From an uncultured Bacillota bacterium (GTDB taxonomy: Bacteria; Bacillota; UBA994; UBA5500), in contig CALNBW010000276.1 in NCBI GenBank assembly GCA_937874815.1, positions 1-9,715 on the forward strand: a stretch of 9,715 nucleotides of DNA. The letters are read 5' to 3'. Each line of letters starts with the position of its first letter. Positions within the stretch are counted from its first letter, which is position 1. Below the pieces are notes generated by a model. It saw only the letters and a program-made list of their open reading frames with translations. It had not been told where the DNA came from and did no database searches. The position numbers were made by a program, and so were the translations under genes. Below, one piece after another: positions 1 to 7,500 of the stretch.

Positions 1-243
1 AGCGAGGGAGCAAAGGAATAGGGGCGACAATAGGCCGAGCTTGTAAACACTGCTCCCCTTGATAAACTGATGCACTTATAGTCAGTTGTATTTCAGGTCC
101 ATGACCACATGCGAGTGCCGTCGCACCCCTATGCGAACTGAGCTCATTCCAACAGTGTCTGGCTACAGCGCTCTAGTATGACCGTAGCCTTTTCCCGCTA
201 GCCAGGAGGGGTTATAGGTTGCTGACAACGAGCTTTATCAGTC
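1..243. other. Non-coding region upstream of the rpoB promoter
   Basis: No open frame here looks like a protein and no rRNA or tRNA signature was recognised. By analogy with other bacteria, rplL would be expected further upstream, but I could not recognise its end here. Several short inverted repeats are visible: GGGAGCA (6-12) with TGCTCCC (51-57); AACTGA (65-70) with TCAGTT (82-87); TGCGA (110-114), TCGCA (121-125) and TGCGA (132-136); and CTGGCTA (159-165) with TAGCCAG (199-205). GGCTAC (161-166) can instead pair with GTAGCC (184-189), which is followed by TTTT and could act as a weak terminator of the upstream operon. Which of these structures are functional is unknown. Confidence 0.5.
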
Positions 244-272
244 TTGACGGGGGCAGGGGGATGTGTTAATAT
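244..272 (+). promoter_or_regulatory. SigA-type promoter for rpoBC, extended -10
   Basis: The -35 hexamer TTGACG is at 244-249 and the -10 hexamer TAATAT at 267-272, separated by exactly 17 bases. A TG one base upstream of the -10 (264-265) makes it an extended -10 element. Transcription would start near 279, giving a leader of about 198 nt before the rpoB ATG. The spacer holds two G5 runs (249-253 and 256-260), which is unusual. The close match to consensus is seen directly; activity and start site are inferred. It would let rpoBC be transcribed independently of an upstream ribosomal protein operon. Confidence 0.72.
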
Positions 273-396
273 CTTATATTGCACGAGTAGGGAAGTTAGA
301 CATGCCTTTTTTCGGCGGAACACATAGTTATTGCTGGTTTGGGCAATAATCCGTTGATAGGGAGAATAGCGTTGGCAATTGCCGGCAACGTTATTT

Positions 397-428
397 AGGG
401 GATGTCTTATCCCTTTTTTGGCTTTTTT
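397..428 (+). terminator. Putative attenuator/terminator before rpoB
   Basis: AGGGGAT (397-403) pairs with ATCCCTT (409-415) across a 5-nt loop, giving 7 pairs including one G-T wobble. The right arm runs into a T6 tract (414-419), and a second T6 tract follows after GGC (423-428). This is the layout of an intrinsic terminator, although the stem is short. It lies downstream of the inferred promoter and about 50 nt before the rpoB start, so it would act as an attenuator within the leader or limit read-through from upstream. Incomplete termination would be needed for rpoB expression. Confidence 0.6.
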
Positions 429-459
429 CCATATTAGCAAGCTGCGATTAACTAGGGTT

Positions 460-468
460 AAGGGGTGA
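460..468 (+). promoter_or_regulatory. Ribosome binding site of rpoB
   Basis: AAGGGGTGA at 460-468 resembles the AAGGAGGTGA anti-16S consensus and ends 8 nt before the ATG at 477. A GTG at 465 in the same frame lies inside this site. It could use only the weaker AGGG at 454-457. The position of the site therefore favours the ATG at 477 as the true start. Confidence 0.65.
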
Positions 469-476
469 AGAAGTCA

Positions 477-3400
477 ATGTATAAACCCATCCCAGCGGGC
501 CTCCGCACTCGCCAATCTTTCGGCCATATTGAAGAAGTTCTTCCTATGCCCGACCTCATCCAGATTCAGCTGGAATCGATGCGGTGGTTCTTGGAGGAAG
601 GACTGGCTGAGACCTTCCGCGACATTTCTCCTATCACAGACTTCACTGGCAACTTGGTGCTAGAGTTCTTGGACTATCAGTTTGGTGAGCCCAAATATCC
701 GGTGGAAGAATCGAAAGAACGAGATGTCACTTACGCTGCTCCGCTCCGCGTTAAGGCGCGCTTAGTCAACAAGGAGACAGGCGAGGTCAAGGAGCAGGAG
801 GTCTTCATGGGCGATTTTCCGCTGATGACAGACGAAGGGACCTTTATCTATAACGGAGCAGAACGGATGGTTGTGAGTCAGCTAGTTCGTTCGCCTGGTG
901 CCTACTATACAGAGGACATTGACAATAACGGTCATAAAATTTTTGGTGCGACATTAATACCTAATCGCGGCGCGTGGTTAGAGATGGAGACCGACGCTAA
1001 TGACGTGATTTACGTGCGGGTTGATCGCACGCGCAAAATCCCAGCTACTGTTTTGCTGCGGGCCTTGGGTTTTGGTTCTAATGCAGAGATACTCCGGGTT
1101 TTTGGTGAGGACGCGCCCTTGCAACCGACTCTAGACAAAGATGCTACGGAGACGGAAAGCGAAGGGCTACTTGAGATCTACAAACGTCTACGGCCGGGCG
1201 AACCGCCCACCGTGGATAGCGCCAAATCCCTATTGCAATCTCTGTTCTTTGATCCACGGCGTTACGATCTAGCGCACGTAGGACGCTATAAGCTTTACAA
1301 AAAACTTTCTTTAAAACGGCGCGTACTCAACCGAGTATCAGCGCAAACAATTATTGCTACCGAGACACTATTGCAGCCCCCAGTCAAGCCGACTGATCCG
1401 CGACCACCGGTTGCGCCGGGGGAAGTGCTCGTGGCTAAAGGCGAAGTCATTGTGGAAGCGGGGCAGCGCATTACTAGGCGTATCGCGGAGCGCTTAGAAG
1501 CAGCTGGAGTTAACGAACTGGAAGTACAGGTAGACCGCGAGACCCGCGTGCGGATTATCGGCAACGGTCTTTACCATACAACTTGGCAGAGCACCATTTT
1601 GGGCCGGCGGACAGCCGCAGATATCTGCGCTGCTGACGGTAGCGTGCTGCTGCCTGCCGACAGCGAGTTGCACGATGATAACATCGCTCTTTTGCAGGCT
1701 GCCTATGAGCAGTTGCCTGACAAGCGTGTTGTGCTCAAAACCAGACGCGGCGTGGAAGAAGTAGTGCTCAGCGACCGCTATTTACCGAGCCAGGATAAGC
1801 ATATTTCCCGAGACGATATAGTAGCGGCTGTCAACTATATGTTGGGGCTAATGCAGGGAATCGGTAGCCCAGACGATATTGACCATTTGGGCAACCGGCG
1901 TCTGCGCTCTATTGGCGAGCTCTTGCAGAACCAATTCCGCATCGGTCTTTCCCGGATGGAGCGCGTCGTTAAAGAACGCATGACCATCCAGGATGTCGAC
2001 GTAATTACTCCGCAAGCGCTGATTAATATCCGGCCAGTCGTGGCCGCGATTAAGGAGTTCTTCGGCAGCTCGCAGCTTTCTCAGTTTATGGATCAAACGA
2101 ACCCTCTGGCTGAGTTGGCGCATAAGCGGCGCTTGAGTGCCCTAGGCCCGGGTGGATTAAGCCGCGACCGGGCCGGTGTGGAAGTGCGCGACGTGCACCA
2201 TTCCCACTACGGACGTATTTGCCCCATTGAGACCCCTGAAGGCCCAAACGTTGGTTTGATCGGCAACCTCAGTACCTATGCTCGGATTAATGCTTACGGG
2301 TTCATAGAGACCCCCTATCGGGTAGTTGATAAGGAGCAAGGGCGAGTCACAGAGGAAATTGAATATCTTCCCGCAGATGAAGAGGATGAATATGTAGTTG
2401 CCCAGGCCAATGCTGAGCTTGACGATGACTTCAGGTTCGTGGAACCGCGCGTTACTATTCGCTATAAGGATCAGGTAAAACGGGTTCCGCCGCAGGAAGT
2501 TGACTATATGGACGTATCACCTAAACAGGTGTTCAGTATTTCAACGACGCTCATTCCCTTCCTCGAGCATGACGACGCTAGCCGGGCGCTGATGGGCGCT
2601 AACATGATGAAACAGGCTGTGCCGCTTGTACGCCCGCAGGCTCCGCTTGTAGGAACAGGGATGGAAGAGAAGGCAGCCTTTGATTCAGGCAGTTTGGTTG
2701 TGGCTGCTAGGGGCGGAGTGGTGACCAGGGTAACAGCCCGCGAGATTGTTATTCGCAATGACGAAGGGGCAGTAGATACGTACAAACTGCTGAAATTTAG
2801 ACGTTCCAACCAAGGTACTTGCGTCAATCAGCGGACCATTGTGCGTCAGGGGCAACGGGTGGAGAAAGGCCAAATCTTGGCCGATGGCCCTAGCACTGAT
2901 CAGGGTGAGCTGGCTTTAGGGCGTAACGTGCTCTGTGCCTTCATGCCTTGGGGTGGCTATAACTACGAAGACGCAATTCTGCTCAGTGAACGTTTGGTTA
3001 TGGAAGACGTGTTTACTTCCATTCATATTGAAGAATACGAGTCGGATGCCCGTGACACCAAGCTAGGGCCAGAGGAGATTACCCGCGATATTCCTAACGT
3101 GGGCGAGGAAATGCTGAAGGACCTGGACGACCGCGGCATCATCCGTATTGGTGCAGAAGTGCGGGCAGGAGATATCTTGGTTGGCAAGGTTACTCCGAAA
3201 GGCGAAACAGAACTGACGGCAGAAGAGCGCCTCTTGCGTGCCATTTTTGGCGAAAAAGCACGAGAAGTGCGCGATACCTCCCTTAAGGTGCCCCATGGTG
3301 AGGCCGGCATCGTGGTAGATGTACGGGTGTTCTTGCGAGAAGCCGGTGACGAGCTACCGCCTGGCGTAAGCATGCTAGTGCGCGTTTATATAGCCCAGAA

Positions 3401-4565
3401 GCGCAAGATTTCGGAAGGCGATAAAATGGCTGGGCGCCATGGTAACAAGGGCGTCGTAGCCCGCATTCTGCCGGTGGAGGATATGCCCTTCCTAGAGGAT
3501 GGTACGCCAGTAGAGATTGTACTCAACCCACTAGGAGTGCCTTCCCGCATGAACGTCGGGCAGATTATGGAAACCCATCTCGGTTGGGCCGCCAAGGCGC
3601 TAGGCGTTCATATCGCTACCCCCGTATTCGATGGTGCTACTGGTGAAGACATAGAGAATGTTCTCATGAAAACCGGAGCATCTCCAACAGGGAAGAGTGT
3701 GGTCTATGATGGCCTTACTGGGAGAGCCTTTGATAACGAAATTACCGTCGGCTACATCTATATGCTGAAGCTCTTCCACCTAGTAGATGATAAGATTCAT
3801 GCCCGTTCTACCGGCCCTTACTCCTTGGTTACGCAGCAGCCTTTGGGCGGTAAAGCGCAGTTCGGTGGACAACGCTTTGGTGAGATGGAGGTCTGGGCGC
3901 TAGAGGCCTATGGTGCAGCTTATACCTTGCAGGAAATCCTGACCGTGAAATCCGACGACGTGGTGGGCCGGGTACGCACTTACGAAGCCATAGTCAAGGG
4001 TGAAAATGTGCCTGAGCCGGGCGTGCCAGAATCATTCAAGGTATTGATAAAAGAGCTGCAGAGCTTGGGTATGAACATCAAGGTGCTGACAGGTGACCAC
4101 GAAGAGATTGAGATTCGTGAGTACGAAGAAGACGTTAGCGATACCGTGCGCGAGCTTGATTTGAACATGGAAGGTCTCGAGGAAGACGAAACTACTAAGT
4201 CACCTAGCAGACCCGAGATAGAAGAGGTTGACGATGACGACTCGGAAGACGAGCCAGATTTGACTGCTGAGCCAGCTGGAGACGAGGAAGCTACGGATGA
4301 TACAGATGCATCGTTAGATCCGGCTCAGTTGGCGAAAGTGTTGAGCGAACGCTTTGCTGGTTTGGCCCCAGAAAAAGAAGAGGTAGTTGAAGCTCCAGAA
4401 GCAGCAGAGGCAGTAGAAGAGCTGACCCTAGATCAAAAGCTAGCGCAGCTCAGCCGCATTATCGGCACTCGCCTGGAATCGGAGAACGACACTAAAGAAG
4501 GGGATGCAAGTGCCAAGCGTCCTAAACGTAGCAGCAAGGCCAAATCACCCGAAAAAGGTGTCTAG
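477..4565 (+). CDS. rpoB: RNA polymerase beta subunit
   Basis: Beta subunit of the core RNA polymerase; with beta-prime it forms the active-site cleft. Starting at ATG 477 it has 1362 residues, against about 1190 in Bacillus (from memory). An in-frame GTG at 465 would add four residues but lies inside the ribosome binding site. The sequence follows Firmicutes beta throughout: the N-terminal EVLPMPDLIQIQ segment, the rifampicin region (GSSQLSQFMDQTNPLAEL), GPEEITRDIPNVGEE, and GDKMAGRHGNKG with the active-site lysines at about 983 and 991. Asp539, His549 and Ser554 match E. coli 516, 526 and 531, so rifampicin sensitivity is predicted. The large E. coli-type insertion in the flap region is absent. 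The extra length is an enlarged insert at about residues 283-442 and a long charged C-terminal tail. rpoC follows after 24 nt, so the two are surely co-transcribed. Confidence 0.98.
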   Translation: MYKPIPAGLRTRQSFGHIEEVLPMPDLIQIQLESMRWFLEEGLAETFRDISPITDFTGNLVLEFLDYQFGEPKYPVEESKERDVTYAAPLRVKARLVNKETGEVKEQEVFMGDFPLMTDEGTFIYNGAERMVVSQLVRSPGAYYTEDIDNNGHKIFGATLIPNRGAWLEMETDANDVIYVRVDRTRKIPATVLLRALGFGSNAEILRVFGEDAPLQPTLDKDATETESEGLLEIYKRLRPGEPPTVDSAKSLLQSLFFDPRRYDLAHVGRYKLYKKLSLKRRVLNRVSAQTIIATETLLQPPVKPTDPRPPVAPGEVLVAKGEVIVEAGQRITRRIAERLEAAGVNELEVQVDRETRVRIIGNGLYHTTWQSTILGRRTAADICAADGSVLLPADSELHDDNIALLQAAYEQLPDKRVVLKTRRGVEEVVLSDRYLPSQDKHISRDDIVAAVNYMLGLMQGIGSPDDIDHLGNRRLRSIGELLQNQFRIGLSRMERVVKERMTIQDVDVITPQALINIRPVVAAIKEFFGSSQLSQFMDQTNPLAELAHKRRLSALGPGGLSRDRAGVEVRDVHHSHYGRICPIETPEGPNVGLIGNLSTYARINAYGFIETPYRVVDKEQGRVTEEIEYLPADEEDEYVVAQANAELDDDFRFVEPRVTIRYKDQVKRVPPQEVDYMDVSPKQVFSISTTLIPFLEHDDASRALMGANMMKQAVPLVRPQAPLVGTGMEEKAAFDSGSLVVAARGGVVTRVTAREIVIRNDEGAVDTYKLLKFRRSNQGTCVNQRTIVRQGQRVEKGQILADGPSTDQGELALGRNVLCAFMPWGGYNYEDAILLSERLVMEDVFTSIHIEEYESDARDTKLGPEEITRDIPNVGEEMLKDLDDRGIIRIGAEVRAGDILVGKVTPKGETELTAEERLLRAIFGEKAREVRDTSLKVPHGEAGIVVDVRVFLREAGDELPPGVSMLVRVYIAQKRKISEGDKMAGRHGNKGVVARILPVEDMPFLEDGTPVEIVLNPLGVPSRMNVGQIMETHLGWAAKALGVHIATPVFDGATGEDIENVLMKTGASPTGKSVVYDGLTGRAFDNEITVGYIYMLKLFHLVDDKIHARSTGPYSLVTQQPLGGKAQFGGQRFGEMEVWALEAYGAAYTLQEILTVKSDDVVGRVRTYEAIVKGENVPEPGVPESFKVLIKELQSLGMNIKVLTGDHEEIEIREYEEDVSDTVRELDLNMEGLEEDETTKSPSRPEIEEVDDDDSEDEPDLTAEPAGDEEATDDTDASLDPAQLAKVLSERFAGLAPEKEEVVEAPEAAEAVEELTLDQKLAQLSRIIGTRLESENDTKEGDASAKRPKRSSKAKSPEKGV
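1323..1802 (+). other. Enlarged lineage-specific insert in beta with a repeated motif
   Basis: This encodes about residues 283-442 of beta, between the conserved YKLYKKLSLKRR and SRDDIVAAVNYMLGL segments. E. coli has only a short linker here and Bacillus about 90 residues (from memory); this protein has about 160. Two similar units are visible. The first (1440-1526) reads GEVIVEAGQRITRRIAERL and onward to a Val-Asn-Glu-Leu strand. The second (1638-1736) reads GSVLLPADSELHDDNIALL and onward to an Arg-Val-Val-Leu strand. Each has a strand, a turn, a helix and a strand. A Pro-rich linker (QPPVKPTDPRPPVAPG) precedes the first unit. The units look like parts of the sandwich-barrel modules known in polymerase large subunits; the duplication is my inference. 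Confidence 0.6.
4086..4562 (+). other. Charged, low-complexity C-terminal tail of beta
   Basis: This encodes the last 159 residues of beta after the conserved LQSLGMNIKV core; Bacillus has about 49 there (from memory). The first two thirds are strongly acidic, with runs such as EEVDDDDSEDEPD. Two short segments, DPAQLAKVLSERFAGLA and LTLDQKLAQLSRIIGTRL, look able to form amphipathic helices. The last 20 residues reverse charge, with seven Lys or Arg and only two acidic residues. The frame is open and in phase with the core and ends in TAG 24 nt before rpoC, so it is not a frameshift artefact in any obvious way. Function is unknown. Confidence 0.75.
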
Positions 4566-4573
4566 GACTATTG

Positions 4574-4580
4574 AAGGGAG
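4574..4580 (+). promoter_or_regulatory. Ribosome binding site of rpoC
   Basis: AAGGGAG lies 9 nt before the TTG at 4590. It fixes that TTG as the start, since no ATG is available nearby and the encoded MLDLNEF matches the N-terminus of Firmicutes beta-prime. Confidence 0.75.
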
Positions 4581-4589
4581 AGTCAGCCA

Positions 4590-7500
4590 TTGTTAGATCT
4601 CAACGAATTCAGTTGTATAAGAATTAGCCTGGCATCCCCTGATTTGATTCGCGAATGGTCTAAGGGAGAAGTTAAGAAGCCGGAAACGATCAACTACCGG
4701 ACTTTGAAGCCGGAAAAGGAAGGGCTATTCTGCGAGAGGATTTTCGGGCCTACCAAGGATTGGGAATGCAACTGCGGCAAGTACAAACGCGTGCGCTATA
4801 AAGGCATCGTCTGTGACAAATGTGGCGTTGAGGTTACTCGCGCTAAAGTGCGCCGCGAGCGTATGGGGCATATTGAGTTAGCCGCACCCGTTTCACATAT
4901 TTGGTACTTTAAGGGCATACCGAGCCGCATGGGCTTAGTATTAGATATGTCGCCTCGTCTATTAGAGCGAGTGCTGTACTTCGCTTCTTATGTAGTTTTA
5001 GATCCAGGCGATACCAGCCTTTCTTTCAAGCAGATACTGACTGAGACCGAATATCGTGAGGCGCGCGATAAATATGGTAACCAGTTTAGAGCGGGTATGG
5101 GGGCGGAGGCGGTTCGCGAGCTATTGCGGCAAATTGATGTCGACGCTCTAGCGAAAGAACTGAGGGAAGAGCTAGAAACTGCCACCGGTCAGCGCCGCAT
5201 ACGGGCAATCCGGCGGCTAGAAGTAGCAGAGGCTTTCCGGAAATCAGGTAACCGGCCCGAGTGGATGATTCTAGATGTCATCCCGGTAATTCCGCCGGAT
5301 TTACGGCCGATGGTCCAATTAGACGGTGGGCGCTTCGCGACGTGCGACCTTAACGATCTATATCGGCGAGTAATTAACCGCAATAATAGGCTAAAACGTC
5401 TGTTGGAATTGGGTGCCCCCGACATTATCGTGCGCAATGAAAAACGCATGCTGCAGGAAGCAGTAGATGCGCTTATTGATAACGGACGCCGGGGCCGCCC
5501 AGTCACTGGCCCGGGTAACCGACCGCTTAAGTCGTTAAGCGATATGTTGAAGGGCAAGCAAGGCCGTTTCCGCCAAAACCTGTTGGGTAAACGCGTTGAC
5601 TATTCCGGGCGTTCAGTTATCGTGGTCGGCCCAGAGCTTAAGCTCTATCAGTGTGGCTTGCCTAAAGAAATGGCATTAGAGTTGTTTAAGCCTTTCGTGA
5701 TGAAGAAGCTAGTTAAGGATGGGCATGCCCATAATATCAAGAGCGCTAAGAAGATGGTGGAGCGCGTCCGGGACGAAGTCTGGGACGTACTAGAAGAAGT
5801 CATTCTGGAGCATCCAGTCTTGCTTAACCGGGCACCTACCTTGCACCGACTAGGCATTCAGGCCTTTGAACCGGTCTTGGTTGAAGGGCGGGCTATCAAG
5901 ATTCATCCGCTAGTCTGTGCCGCTTATAACGCCGACTTCGACGGGGACCAGATGGCTGTGCACGTACCTTTGTCCGCAGAGGCCCAAGCCGAGGCACGCC
6001 TCTTGATGTTGTCAGCCCATAACTTGTTGAACCCTAAGGATGGTCGCCCAGTAGTGACGCCCACTAAAGATATGGTCTTGGGCATCTATTATCTGACCAG
6101 CGAAGACGAGAACGCGCCCGGAGCTAACCGCTCTTTTGCTAGCAGTGAAGAGGCAATAATGGCCCATGAGACTGGCGATCTGGCTACTAACGCCCCAATT
6201 TGGGTGCGCTTAGCTCCAGGGACCAAGAGGGAGAAAACAACTCTAGGACGTATCATCTTAAATGAAAACATTCCTCAGGACTTAGGCTTTGTTGACCGGA
6301 GCCAACCCGGCAATGAGCATAAATTGGAAGTAAACACTCTGGTGGAGCGCAAGCTTCTGGGTACAATCATCGAACGCTGTTATGACAAGCACGGCTCAAC
6401 ACTTACGGCAGAGATCCTTGATAATATTAAGAACCTTGGCTTTAAGTATGCCACTGTTTCTGGCATCAGTATTTCCATGAGCGATATCTCCGTGCCTGCG
6501 GCTAAAAAAGATATTATCGCCAACTCGGAAAAACAGGTTGCCGATATTGAACGGGCTTTTAGTCGGGGCATGATGAGTGACGATGAGCGCTACAAAGAAG
6601 TGATCGATATCTGGACTAAGGCTGGTACCGACGTACAGAAAGCTCTCTTCGATTCCATGGATCAGTTCAATCCGGTCTATATGATGGTCATGTCAGGCGC
6701 TCGGGGTAACTTTTCCCAGATCACCCAGATCGGCGGTATGCGCGGGCTAATGTCTGACCCCTCCGGCCGTACGATTGAGCTACCCATCAAGGCTAGTTTC
6801 CATGAAGGCCTAACTGTTCTGGAATACTTCACTTCGACCCATGGTGCCCGCAAAGGCGCAGCTGATACAGCTATCCGTACTGCTGACTCAGGTTACCTGA
6901 CTCGCCGTCTGGTTGACGTTTCCCAGGATGTAATCGTGCGGGAAGAAGACTGTGGTACGACGTCCGGCATTTATGTCAACGACATCGGTGAGGATAAATA
7001 TATCATCGAGCCATTGGCGGAGCGGATTGCAGGGCGAGTGGCTGCCGAAGACATTGTGGTTAGCGATTATCGCGACCCCGTCAGTGGCGAATTGCAGACA
7101 GCCGAAATGCAGCTGATTGCTGCCGGGGAAATGTTCACCAATGAGCTAGCAGAGCGGATAGCTAATTTCGGCATCTTAACCGCTCCCGAGGCGGGTGTGG
7201 TTACCATTAATGATGATCACCTGCTAGTTACCGACGTTAACGGCCAAGAGCATGTGCTCTACAAAGCGACTCCGGAGCAGGAAGTCATCGTGTCTGATGG
7301 GGCTAGCGTTACCCCAGGGCAGTCGCTTACTCGTGGGCTGATTCGGCAAGTAAAAATCCGTTCCGTACTCACCTGTAGGTCGCGCCATGGCGTCTGTGTC
7401 AAGTGCTATGGCCGCAATCTGGCCACTGGCGATATGGTGGAAGTCGGTGAAGCCATCGGTATTATTGCGGCTCAGTCCATTGGCGAGCCTGGAACCCAGC

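Larger units (their letters stand above)
279..476 (+). promoter_or_regulatory. Structured 5' leader of rpoBC
   Basis: This inferred untranslated leader contains, in order, TTATTGC (328-334) pairing with GCAATAA (343-349), and CGTTG (370-374) pairing with CAACG (386-390). The terminator-like hairpin follows at 397-428. A competing fold is also possible: AATAA plus CGTTG (345-349 and 352-356, with a 2-nt bulge) pairs with CAACGTTATT (386-395). That pairing excludes both upstream hairpins. A small hairpin, TTAAC (448-452) with GTTAA (457-461), abuts the ribosome binding site. The arrangement suggests attenuation control, but no known riboswitch or ribosomal-protein leader family was recognised, and no clear antiterminator overlapping the terminator arm was found. 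Confidence 0.5.

Noticed and set aside
1..21. Possible end of rplL (frame reading SEGAKE then stop)
   Set aside because: Only six codons are visible and they do not match the usual L7/L12 ending (GAKVELK-like), so it cannot be supported.
59..82. Second promoter (TTGATA and TATAGT)
   Set aside because: The spacer is only about 12 bases, far too short.
198..440. 80-residue open frame on the minus strand in the rpoB leader
   Set aside because: It runs through the promoter, leader hairpins and terminator, has no recognisable family and reads like translated non-coding sequence.
2064..2140. Rifampicin-resistance substitution in beta
   Set aside because: The key positions (Asp539, His549, Ser554; E. 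coli 516, 526, 531) are all of the sensitive type.
3023..3373. 116-residue minus-strand frame, and similar frames at 5189-5557, 7916-8230 and 2504-2827
   Set aside because: All lie opposite the strongly conserved rpoB or rpoC coding sequence, and their Ser/Arg/Thr-rich composition is that of antisense shadow frames.
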